This document shows, piece by piece, positions 36,256 to 43,873 of a stretch of DNA of 64,000 nucleotides; positions within the stretch are counted from its first letter, which is position 1; every line of letters starts with the position of its first letter. The translations under genes were made by a program, and so were the position numbers. The DNA comes from DATBDN01 sp963715995 (GTDB taxonomy: Bacteria > Actinomycetota > Thermoleophilia > Solirubrobacterales > Thermoleophilaceae), in the NCBI GenBank assembly GCA_963715995.1, contig OY970283.1, positions 806,001-870,000 of the forward strand, given 5' to 3'. The notes below the pieces were generated by a model that saw only the letters and a list, made by a program, of their open reading frames with translations, was not told the DNA's origin and ran no database searches.

Positions 36256-36338
36256 GACAAGACCCAGCTAGCGCCTTCCGGCCCTAGCCGACCCTCAAGC
36301 GGCCTTCGTGGTCCCTTGAGAAAGAGAGGTGTACGAAA

Positions 36339-38252
36339 GTGACTCCCCACGTTTCCGTGACGCCGATGAAGGCGTCCGGCATTCATCACCAGGTTGACCG
36401 CGTCTACCGCGAGGGCGGTGCGCATCAGTGGGTCCGCGAGACCTTCATCAACTCCATCGAGGCCGGCGCGACCAAGATCGAGTTCGGCATCGAGTGGCAG
36501 GCGGTCGAGGAGAAGGGCGTCTACCGCCGATTCATCGCTGACAACGGCGTTGGAATGACGCCCGGCGAGCTCGTGGGGTTTTTCAATGTCTGGGGCGGTG
36601 GAGGTAAGCCGATCGGCGGCGTCCACGAGAACTTCGGCATCGGCGCGAAGTCGAGTCTGCTGCCTTGGAACAAGCACGGCCTCGTCGTCATCTCCTGGGT
36701 CGAGGGCAATGGCGCGTTGATCTGGGTGACAACCGACCCGGCGACCGGCGAGTACGGCCTCAAGAACTTTGAGGCGATCGACCCGACGACGGGCGACATG
36801 CAGATCGTCGAGGTCGTGACTCCCTTCGTCGATGTCGACCATGGATGCGACTGGGGTGAGGTCAAGCCGGACTGGATCGAAGACCACGGCACCGTCATCG
36901 TCCTGCTGGGCGACAGCGACATCACCGACACGGTGGTCGGCGACCCGAACCGCGTCGCCGAGGCAGACATCAAGGGCATCTCGACCTACCTGAACCGGCG
37001 CATCTGGGACGCTCCGGCCGGCGCCGAGATCACGGTGGACGAACTCCGTACGACGGAGCGCGGTCTCTGGCCCATCAGTAAGGAGATGGCGCATGTGTCC
37101 GGTGGCGCGAATCGCCGAACCAACCGCCGCAAGATCGAGGGCGCGAAGTACTACATCCAGTACCCGGTGAGCTCGTTTACGAAGGGGAAGCTCGCTTCGT
37201 CGGGCACGGTGGCTGTCGGCGACGGAACCGAGGTTGACTGGTACCTCTGGGACGGCGACCGTCCCGGCGTCCAGTCGTACGCCGCACAGGGCGGCTACAT
37301 CGGCGCGCTCTACAAGAACGAGTTGTACGACGTCACGAACCACCACTCCACGTACCGCTCGTTCGGGGTCCTCGAGCAGGCGGTTCGCTCCAAGCTGTGG
37401 CTGGTTATGCGGCCGCAGGCCTTCGACGAGAGCAACGGTAAGCACGGCGTCTATCCGCGCGGTGACCGGAACTCGCTGTTGATCATGGGCGGCCCGCACG
37501 CGGGTAACCCGCTCCCCGTCAATGATTGGGGAGCTGAATTTGCGGCGAACATGCCCGAACAGATCCGCGACGCGATCAATGCCGCCCGCGCCGGTGGCAG
37601 TGGAAGCGTCACGGACCCGACCTGGCGCGACCGCCTCGCCGAGCGCTTCGGATCCCGCTGGCGCATCATCAAGCTCCGCGCCCGTAAGGGTGGGTCTGCG
37701 AGCGTCGATCCGACGCAGGGTGGAACCACGCCGCGCGTACCAAAGGGCACCCGCACCGGTACAGGTGGCGGGGGCGGTGGCGGTGGGACCGGGGGCACCC
37801 TCAACACCGGTTCGAAGCCGGGCTCGGTCGCAGCCGCTAAGACGAAGGTCGCTGGCGGCATTCCGGCCTACATTGCTGTGACGGGCGACGAGATTGACGA
37901 GGAGGGAATGCTCGCCAGCTGGATGCCGAACCACCCCGACCATCCCGAGGGTGCGGTTCTCATCAAGATCGACCACCCGGTCCTGAAGGACGAGATCGAG
38001 TACTGGCAAGCCCAGTACGCCGACCACCTCGCAGACCAGATCGCCGACGAGGTGATCGCCGTCTACGGAGAGATCGCCGTGGCGAAGGTCGCCCACAGCG
38101 AGTACATGAAGTCGGTGATGCCAAGCAGCAAGGTCGAGCAGGAGCTCCGCTCGGACGCCGCACTGACGATGTCGCTCCTTGGGCTTATCGGCGAGGAGGC
38201 GGTCATCGCACCGCGTGTGGGCGGCAAGTTCGGCCGCTCGAAGGCGTCATAG
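36339..38252 (+). CDS. GHKL (Hsp90/MORC/MutL-like) ATPase of unknown system
   Basis: 637 residues from GTG 36339. The N-terminal GHKL ATP-binding fold is complete: N-box RETFINSIEAGA (E34, N38), G1 box ADNGVGM (68-73) and G2 box ENFGIGAKSS (97-106). It has no histidine-kinase phosphoacceptor or receiver, so it is not a two-component kinase. The middle ~350 residues are unrecognised (transducer-like). A glycine linker (GTGGGGGGGGTGG) near residue 475 joins a C-terminal ~140-residue domain with a helical end (EYWQAQYADHLADQIADEVI). MORC, Hsp90 and MutL use this fold to clamp DNA or clients. It is followed by a terminator-like hairpin and then the kinase-TPR pair. Confidence 0.85.
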   Translation: MTPHVSVTPMKASGIHHQVDRVYREGGAHQWVRETFINSIEAGATKIEFGIEWQAVEEKGVYRRFIADNGVGMTPGELVGFFNVWGGGGKPIGGVHENFGIGAKSSLLPWNKHGLVVISWVEGNGALIWVTTDPATGEYGLKNFEAIDPTTGDMQIVEVVTPFVDVDHGCDWGEVKPDWIEDHGTVIVLLGDSDITDTVVGDPNRVAEADIKGISTYLNRRIWDAPAGAEITVDELRTTERGLWPISKEMAHVSGGANRRTNRRKIEGAKYYIQYPVSSFTKGKLASSGTVAVGDGTEVDWYLWDGDRPGVQSYAAQGGYIGALYKNELYDVTNHHSTYRSFGVLEQAVRSKLWLVMRPQAFDESNGKHGVYPRGDRNSLLIMGGPHAGNPLPVNDWGAEFAANMPEQIRDAINAARAGGSGSVTDPTWRDRLAERFGSRWRIIKLRARKGGSASVDPTQGGTTPRVPKGTRTGTGGGGGGGGTGGTLNTGSKPGSVAAAKTKVAGGIPAYIAVTGDEIDEEGMLASWMPNHPDHPEGAVLIKIDHPVLKDEIEYWQAQYADHLADQIADEVIAVYGEIAVAKVAHSEYMKSVMPSSKVEQELRSDAALTMSLLGLIGEEAVIAPRVGGKFGRSKAS

Positions 38253-38300
38253 ACGGGAATTAGGACCGTCGCGGTGCCGCCGATCAACGGGGTCGCAAGC

Positions 38301-38328
38301 GAGGCGGGGCGTCTGCGCGCCCCGCCTC
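38301..38328 (+). terminator. Hairpin downstream of the GHKL ATPase gene
   Basis: GAGGCGGGGCG pairs with CGCCCCGCCTC over 11 bp with loop TCTGCG, 48 bases after the stop. No clear T-run. The 179-base gap means the kinase-TPR pair may have its own promoter. Confidence 0.5.
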
Positions 38329-38431
38329 GTCGGCGTAAGCGATTCGGTGATCCCTGCGGCCCCGCGATGACGGGGAGCCCTGTCGCCGTCGCCGCCCACG
38401 CCGTCGCATCGCGTGCCTAGGCTGGATCGGC

Positions 38432-39512
38432 GTGTCTGCAGCCCCTATCGACAGCCCGGCCAACATGCTCGTCGGCCTCACGACCGACGACGGCTGGCTG
38501 GTCGAGTCGATGATCAAGCCGGCCCCGGGGGCGACGGGCGGCCACTTCTCATCCAGCTACCGAGTAACGCGAGGCGACGAGGAGGCCTTCCTCAAGGCAA
38601 TCGATTACGTCAGGGCCCTGAATGCGCCGGATACCGCGGCGGAGCTCAAGGCTTTGACAGATGCTTTCGTTTTCGAGCGGAACCTCTGCCGGGCCTGTGC
38701 TGACGGGCGGATGCGAAATGTCGTCCGGATCATTTCTGACGGCGAGCTGAACGTCCCCGACTCTGGCCCGCTCGGCCGTGTCAGCTATCTGATTTTCGAG
38801 TTGGCCCGAGGGTGACATCCGGGCGTTCCGCGCTCTCTCGAACGAGATCGACGTGGCATGGGCGCTCCGCACAGTCCATCAGGCCACCCTTGGCCTGCGC
38901 CAGTTGCACGACCGCGGCATCGCTCACCAGGACGTCAAGCCTTCGAACGTCCTGCTGTTCGACGAGGGCAAGACGGGCAAGCTCGCAGACCTCGGCCGCG
39001 CGTCAGTCAAGTCGGAGACGGGGCCGTACGAGCGCATGCTTGTGATCGGCGACGGCGGTTATGCGCCGCCCGAGGCGTACTACGGCTTTCAGGAAGGCGA
39101 TTGGGGTGCTCGCCGCAAGGCCTGTGATCTCTTCCACTTGGGTAGTTTGCTGCTCTTCCAGTTCACGGGCGTCAACGCGAGCGGTGCGATCATGGGCGCG
39201 CTGGCGCCGGCACACGTGCCAGCTGTCCTCGGCAGCCAATGGACCGGCACCTTCGACGATGTCGTCGTCTATCTCCGCGACGCCGCCAGCCGCGTTACGG
39301 ACCAGTTCCCGACTGTCGACGACGACCAGCTTGACGAGATGATTCGGGCGCGCTTCCTGGAGCTCTGCGAGCCCGATCCGCGCCGCCGGGGACACCCGCG
39401 CGATCACGCAAAGCGCTTCGGTGACTCCTACAGCCTGGAGCGCTACGTCTCCTTCTTCGAATACATGGCCGCTCGCAGCGAGCGCCGCGTGGCCAAGATC
39501 CTCGTCCCGTGA
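38432..39512 (+). CDS. Serine/threonine protein kinase-like protein, frameshifted as sequenced
   Basis: GTG 38432 opens a frame with YRVTRGDEEAFLKAIDY (ATP-binding Lys) and FVFERNLC (alpha-C Glu), then VSYLIFELARG before a premature TGA at 38813. One extra G in CGAGGGTGAC breaks it; without it the reading continues DIRAFRALSNEIDVAWALRT into the catalytic loop GIAHQDVKPSNVLLF, metal loop KLADLGRAS and YAPPEAYYG. A corrected protein has ~359 residues. HRD is HQD and DFG is DLG, but the catalytic Asp, Lys and Asn are kept, so it is probably active. It overlaps the TPR gene start by 4 bases (GTGA). It has no transmembrane segment, so it is cytoplasmic. Confidence 0.82.
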
Positions 39513-40987
39513 TCCGTGAGCTCTCCGACGATCGACGCGTAATCCCGCGCTGGCACAGCCCCAAGGTCAACGCGGCTCGAGCTGAAGCACTCTCCTTGCC
39601 GGCCCGGGCAGGCGGTGACGGTCGACTGCGGTCGCTTGATGGGATCGACATGCTCCGCGTCGACTTCGCGCGCCGGCGAGATGTGCCGCATGCTGGCGAC
39701 CTTGTCAGTGCCGCCATCGCCGTCGGCGCTATGGACGCCGCCCGGGACGCCGCCGAATTCTTAATCGAGGCACCCGGTGCCTCGACGCTCGCCCGGAGCC
39801 TCGCTGCCGGGGTGCTGCGCGGCCCCGCTGAGGAGTTGACCGAGCTACACCTGGACGAGGTTGATGAGGCGACGGCACGCCGTCACATCGGCACGTTGCG
39901 AACACGGCTGCGGCGCGATCCTGGGAATGCCCTCGCCTGGACCGAGCTCGCGCGCTACTACGCGATCGGCGGTAGTAAGAAGAAGGCGACGCGCGCGATG
40001 AGCGTGGCGGTCAGTCTGGCGCCGCACGCTCGCTACATCCTGCGTAGCGCAGCGCGCCTGTGGGTCCACGTTGGCGACGCAGAACAGGGGCACAAGCTGC
40101 TCTTGCGCTCACCGCGGACAGCGGGCGACCCCTGGCTGGTCGCTGCCGAGATCGCCGTCGCCAACATGGCGGGTCGGCCAGCGGAGTTTGTCAAGGTCGG
40201 GCGTGAGTTGCTCGACCGGTTGCCCTCACTGCACACGACGGAGCTCGCCGCATCACTTGCGACGACCGAGCTCGATGCCGGCCAGGACCGTCGGGCGCGC
40301 CGACTCTTCGAGGCTTCGCTGATCGCGCCGAACGACAACTCACTGGCCCAAGCGGAGTGGGCGAGCAATCAACTCCAGCTTCCTGAACTTGAAACGAAAC
40401 TCGAACTCGTTCCGAGCTCCTACGAGGCCAAAGCGCTCGACTATCAAAGCGCCGGGCGCCCACAGGAGGCCGTGTCCCAAGCGGCGCTGTGGCTGGCCGA
40501 CGAAGCCTTCTCCTCGCGCGCCGCGATGTTCGGCTCCTACGAAGCCTCGAAGGCGGCCGATTTCACCCGCGGCGCCGATTTCGCGCGCAAAGGTCTGATC
40601 GCCAACCCGGATGACTCAACCTTGCTCAACAACTTGGCCTTCTGTCTAGCGAAGCTCGGCAAGGTCGTGGAAGCCGAACGCGCGATCAATCGAATCGGCG
40701 CTGTCGACTTCGATGCCGACCCAGCGACCATCATGGCGACGAAGGGGTTGATTGCCTTCCGCTCGGGCAACGTCGCTAAAGGCACCGAGCTCTACATCGA
40801 CGCGATCCGCAGTGCCAAGGCTCAGCGCCGGAAGATGATCGCGTTCATCATGTTCGCTGCCGAGTTGATGCGCGTCGACCCCAGCAACGAGGGGCCGGAG
40901 GCGATGCGCGAGGTAAGTGAGCAAGTGGAGAGGAGCCCCGATACCGAGGCTCGGGCTTGGCTGAAACACCTGCCGTCGCCCCGGTAG
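39509..40987 (+). CDS. TPR-repeat protein coupled to the kinase
   Basis: 492 residues from GTG 39509, overlapping the kinase stop. Helical throughout, with TPR-like pairs such as NALAWTELARYYAIGGSKKK, HARYILRSAARLWVHVGDAE and DSTLLNNLAFCLAKLGKVVE. The N-terminus (about 1-50: RELSDDRRVIPRWHSPKVNA) is not TPR and is unrecognised. No signal peptide. As the translationally coupled partner it may be the kinase's substrate, scaffold or sensor. The operon ends in a short gap facing the next minus-strand gene. Confidence 0.82.
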   Translation: MIRELSDDRRVIPRWHSPKVNAARAEALSLPARAGGDGRLRSLDGIDMLRVDFARRRDVPHAGDLVSAAIAVGAMDAARDAAEFLIEAPGASTLARSLAAGVLRGPAEELTELHLDEVDEATARRHIGTLRTRLRRDPGNALAWTELARYYAIGGSKKKATRAMSVAVSLAPHARYILRSAARLWVHVGDAEQGHKLLLRSPRTAGDPWLVAAEIAVANMAGRPAEFVKVGRELLDRLPSLHTTELAASLATTELDAGQDRRARRLFEASLIAPNDNSLAQAEWASNQLQLPELETKLELVPSSYEAKALDYQSAGRPQEAVSQAALWLADEAFSSRAAMFGSYEASKAADFTRGADFARKGLIANPDDSTLLNNLAFCLAKLGKVVEAERAINRIGAVDFDADPATIMATKGLIAFRSGNVAKGTELYIDAIRSAKAQRRKMIAFIMFAAELMRVDPSNEGPEAMREVSEQVERSPDTEARAWLKHLPSPR

Positions 40988-41060
40988 CAATCGCGCCCGC
41001 GTACGACGGCGGTTCGCAGACCGTCGGGGAGCCCACTGCTTACGGGGCCGGTCTTTCCGC

Positions 41061-41760
41061 TTAGGCGGCGATGGCCTGCGGGCGCAGGCCGAGCTGAAGC
41101 AAGGCGTGCGTGCACATCGCCTGACGGTCCCCACCGGCTGCAATCACAGCCATACGGTTGAACGCCTGGGGGCCGGAGACGCGGTTGCGGAACACGTCGA
41201 CGTCGAGCGTCTCGTAGCCCGCGGGGAGTGCATCGCCGAGGCCGAACATCGACCGCCCGCCGTCGCCCTTGCCCTTGATCACCGCGACTAGATCTCCGCT
41301 CGACGTGAAGTCGTCCGCCTCGGTGAAGACGACGATTGGCCAGGCGCTTCCGGCCGTTGATCATCTCGAAAGCGAGCCAGTACCCGCGCTCCCTCCCGAA
41401 GAAGGTCTCGCGCCGAGTCGGATGGCCGAGCCCGATCTGCGCGGGCGTGCCGTCGACCATCGTCTCCCAGACCTCGAACGGCTCGTATTCCTCGACTCCC
41501 TCGGGCCAGCTGTAGGTCTGGCCTTCGAGCTCGCCCAGCTTCTGCCAGGCGTCGGTGGGGAGCACGCCTGGCGTCGGGTGCACCGAGATCGGGCTCGGGC
41601 TCGGGCCAGCGGTCGGTGCGGCGGCCGCGACGCCGGCCGCATCAGGCCGCGCGTTGGCAAGTAGCTCGTGATCCGAAGACTGCCGCAGATCCGAGACGAG
41701 AGCGCCGATATGGCGCTCGATCAAGTCGGCCAGTTCGGTGCGCGTGACGGTGGTGCTCAT
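41061..41760 (-). CDS. Unknown element protein, frameshifted as sequenced
   Basis: ATG 41760 has the strong site GGAGGAGG. The N-terminal ~65 residues are helical and Pro/Ala-rich (ELADLIERHIGALVSDLRQS), followed by a compact domain (TYSWPEGVEEYEPFEVWETM, then TRRETFFGRERGYWLAFEMI). Near 41345 one extra C shifts the frame; corrected, it continues RWPIVVFTEADDFTSSGDLV and ends LQLGLRPQAIAA at 41061, ~232 residues. I do not recognise the domain. It is divergent from the 85-residue gene with overlapping promoters. Confidence 0.7.
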
Positions 41761-41780
41761 GCTTCCTCCTCCAAAATAGC

Positions 41781-41817
41781 TTGACAAGAGCTTACCAAAT
41801 CACTTAACTTGAGTCAA
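41781..41817. promoter_or_regulatory. Overlapping divergent promoters with an imperfect palindrome
   Basis: Plus strand: TTGACA (41781-41786), 18-bp spacer, TAACTT (41805-41810). Minus strand: TTGACT (41812-41817 complement), 17-bp spacer, TAAGCT (41789-41794). The elements interlock, so the two directions should compete. An imperfect palindrome (ACTTAACTTGAGTCAAGT) covers the right side. Confidence 0.65.
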
Positions 41818-41881
41818 GTCATTCGGAAGCGCCCAGAAAGGAACCGCGCCTCCGCCGCCAACTCAAGGTCCAGGAGGACTC

Positions 41882-42139
41882 ATGAAGCCGAGCACCGCAA
41901 GTACCGGCCAGCACCAGACCCGCCGTCCGGCGCGCCGTCGCCGCTCGGTCTATGCCGACTTCTACGCCGAGCTGCTTGAGCTCGGTGCCCGTACGCATGT
42001 CCGGGAATACCGTCGCCTCGGCGCTCGACACGGCCTCACGGGCCGTCGCCTGAACCAGATCGCCGCCGGCCGCTGCCCTGGGGTCGAGAAGGACGGCGAC
42101 TACCGCCAGATCACCCAGTACGGCGTCGCGCGGGCGTAG
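41882..42139 (+). CDS. Small basic protein, 85 aa, unknown
   Basis: ATG 41882, preceded by GGAGGA. An Arg-rich N-terminus (RRPARRRRSVY) is followed by YAELLELGARTHVREYRRLG and GLTGRRLNQIAAGRCPG, which could form a helix-turn-helix. The near-consensus promoter at 41781 supports expression. Candidate nucleic-acid-binding protein; the function is not recognised. Confidence 0.55.
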   Translation: MKPSTASTGQHQTRRPARRRRSVYADFYAELLELGARTHVREYRRLGARHGLTGRRLNQIAAGRCPGVEKDGDYRQITQYGVARA

Positions 42140-42565
42140 CAAGGAGGCTGCAACCGACCGACGCGCGTCGAGGGCGTCGGTCGGTAACCTGTTAGTCACC
42201 CTGGTGCTCCACGGCAAGTCTGTGCACGCGGTGTTCGGCCCAGTCGGCAGGACACCCGCTCGACCGCGACATCTTTCCGATCGACCAAGCGGGCGGGACC
42301 GGCGGAGCTGCCGTCGCCTTGAGTGGCCGCGTGACGAAGACGGGGCCCTGGTCGCCCAGATCACCGCGCTGCTTAACCTGTCGCCCGGGCCGGACGCGTC
42401 GCGATTTGATCGTGCGCCGGAGGTTCCCGCACGGCGCCTAGATCTCGTTCACCGACCACGGCGGGCACCGGCTTCCAAGCCGTCCTGACCGACCGGCCCG
42501 ACCCCGACATCGCCTCTAGACTTACAGGCAAGACCGGACGGCCACGGATAACCCGGAGGACAGCA
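42140..42565. other. 426-bp stretch without a supported gene
   Basis: Short open frames exist on both strands, but none has a good start site, recognisable domain or consistent codon use. It may hold a decayed gene or the promoter of the zinc-knuckle gene. Confidence 0.4.
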
Positions 42566-42709
42566 TTGAGCTCGACTGGCACTCGCACTTGCTCTTGGTG
42601 CGGCAAGCATGGGCACGACAAACGGTCGTGCGACGTCTCTCCGAATGCTGGGAAGTGCAGCGTGTGTGGTTTCCACGGGCACGACAAGCGCAACTGCCCG
42701 CAGAAGTAG
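42566..42709 (+). CDS. Two-CCHC zinc-knuckle microprotein, 47 aa
   Basis: TTG 42566 with GGAGGA five bases upstream; stop TAG at 42707. It consists of two C-x2-C-x4-H-x4-C knuckles: CSWCGKHGHDKRSC and CSVCGFHGHDKRNC, joined by a short linker (DVSPNAGK). This is exactly the retroviral-nucleocapsid/CNBP spacing, known to bind single-stranded RNA or DNA. The near-duplicate knuckles indicate internal duplication. Such proteins are uncommon in bacteria. It lies 157 bases inside the right end of the element. Confidence 0.8.
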   Translation: MSSTGTRTCSWCGKHGHDKRSCDVSPNAGKCSVCGFHGHDKRNCPQK

Positions 42710-42845
42710 TCCGCGCCTTGCATCTATCCCGAGGTACGACGGCGGTACACCGCCCAGACCTGGCTCGCCAGTCTTGTCACGAATCCGCTCTCGACTGAGG
42801 GCTGACGGTCAGGTACGGTCGAGGACTATGGCCTTCCTAACCAAC

Positions 42846-42859
42846 AAGTCAAGTGACTT
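42846..42859. promoter_or_regulatory. Palindrome beside attR
   Basis: AAGTCA-AG-TGACTT is a perfect inverted repeat ending 7 bases before the attR core. It shares GTCAAGT with the palindrome at 41806-41820. Possible integrase/Xis or regulator site. Confidence 0.35.
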
Positions 42860-42866
42860 TCCACCA

Positions 42867-42910
42867 ATGGTAAGGAGGGGGTCGTCGGTTCGAGTCCGAC
42901 ACTGGGCTCT
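42867..42910 (+). repeat. attR (44-bp direct repeat)
   Basis: Exact copy of 32534-32577, containing the tRNA-Thr 3' half without its 5' half. Marks the right boundary of the element. Confidence 0.95.
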
Positions 42911-42944
42911 TTCCGCCCGCCCGCGCCACTAGCGTCGGCCCTGA

Positions 42945-43778
42945 GTGCGCCCTACCGCCGACCAGATCATCCACGGCGACAACCTCGACGTGCTGGCGCG
43001 CTTCGACGACGCGTCCTTCCAGCTCGTCTACGTCGACCCTCCCTTCAACACGGGCAAGACGCAGACACGGCGCACGCTCGCGACCGAATCAAGCGCGACA
43101 GGCGATCGCATCGGCTTCGGCGGCCGGCGCTACTCCACGCGGCTGCTCGCCGAGTCGTCCTATCGCGACGACTTCGACGACTACCTCAGCTTCCTCGCCC
43201 CGCGCCTCGAACACGCGCATCGACTGCTCACGCCAACGGGCACGGTCTACTTCCACATCGACTACCGCGAGGCTCACTACTGCAAGCTGCTGCTCGACGA
43301 GGTCTTCGGTCGCGACTGCTTTCTCAACGAGATCATCTGGGCCTACGACTACGGCGCGCGGTCGAAGCGGCGCTGGCCCGCCAAGCACGACACGATCCTC
43401 GTCTATGTGAAGGACGCGGAGCGCTACCACTTCGACTCGGAGGCGGTCGATCGCGAGCCGTACATGGCGCCCGGGCTGGTCACCGCCGAGAAGGCTGCGC
43501 GCGGCAAGCTGCCGACCGACGTCTGGTGGCACACGATCGTCCCGACCAACGGTCGCGAGAAGACCGGCTACCCGACGCAGAAGCCGCAAGGCATCGTCCG
43601 TCGCATGGTGCTCGCGTCGACGTCGCCGGGTGACTGGTGCCTCGACTTCTTCGCCGGCAGCGGGACGCTCGGCGCCGTTGCGGCGCGGGAGGGGCGGCGG
43701 TACGTCCTCATCGACGAGAGCGTCGAGGCGTGCCGGGTGATGAGCGAGCGACTGAGCGGCATCGCGCGCGCGGCGTAG
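42945..43778 (+). CDS. Site-specific DNA methyltransferase (amino-methylating, orphan)
   Basis: 277 residues, GTG start, just outside the element. IHGDNLDVLARF, then YVDPPFNTGKTQ is motif IV (DPPF, a DPPY variant). TGTVYFHIDYREAHYCKLLL, NGREKTGYPTQKPQGIVRRM and CLDFFAGSGTLGAVAAREGR (motif I, AdoMet-binding) complete a beta-class N6-adenine or N4-cytosine methyltransferase. No target-recognition insert larger than ~60 residues and no restriction gene is adjacent. Such stand-alone enzymes may serve epigenetic regulation. Before the element inserted, its nearest neighbours were two tRNA genes and the PD-(D/E)XK protein. Confidence 0.88.
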   Translation: MRPTADQIIHGDNLDVLARFDDASFQLVYVDPPFNTGKTQTRRTLATESSATGDRIGFGGRRYSTRLLAESSYRDDFDDYLSFLAPRLEHAHRLLTPTGTVYFHIDYREAHYCKLLLDEVFGRDCFLNEIIWAYDYGARSKRRWPAKHDTILVYVKDAERYHFDSEAVDREPYMAPGLVTAEKAARGKLPTDVWWHTIVPTNGREKTGYPTQKPQGIVRRMVLASTSPGDWCLDFFAGSGTLGAVAAREGRRYVLIDESVEACRVMSERLSGIARAA

Positions 43779-43873
43779 ACCGCGCCGCCTGACGGCAAAC
43801 CTTCTCCCGCAGACCCCAACGGACAGATAGCGTTCCCGCTGACCCCACGTCAGCCCGATCGGAGCCCCACGCC

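Larger units (their letters stand above)
32534..42910 (+). mobile_element. Integrative element in tRNA-Thr(GGT), about 10.3 kb
   Basis: Bounded by perfect 44-bp direct repeats containing the tRNA-Thr 3' half. Directly inside the left end lie an excisionase-like HTH gene and a tyrosine integrase gene. The cargo is a VapBC45-like toxin-antitoxin pair, a GHKL ATPase-kinase-TPR module with a divergent small gene, two more unknown genes and a zinc-knuckle microprotein. No capsid, tail, terminase, relaxase or replication gene is seen, so it is a satellite-like genomic island rather than a complete phage or conjugative element. It is notably less GC-rich around 36.1-36.25 kb and 41.77-41.82 kb. Confidence 0.93.

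Noticed and set aside
42204..42488. A 94-residue open frame in the element
   Set aside because: Poor start context, Arg/Pro-rich composition and no domain; other frames of the stretch are equally open.
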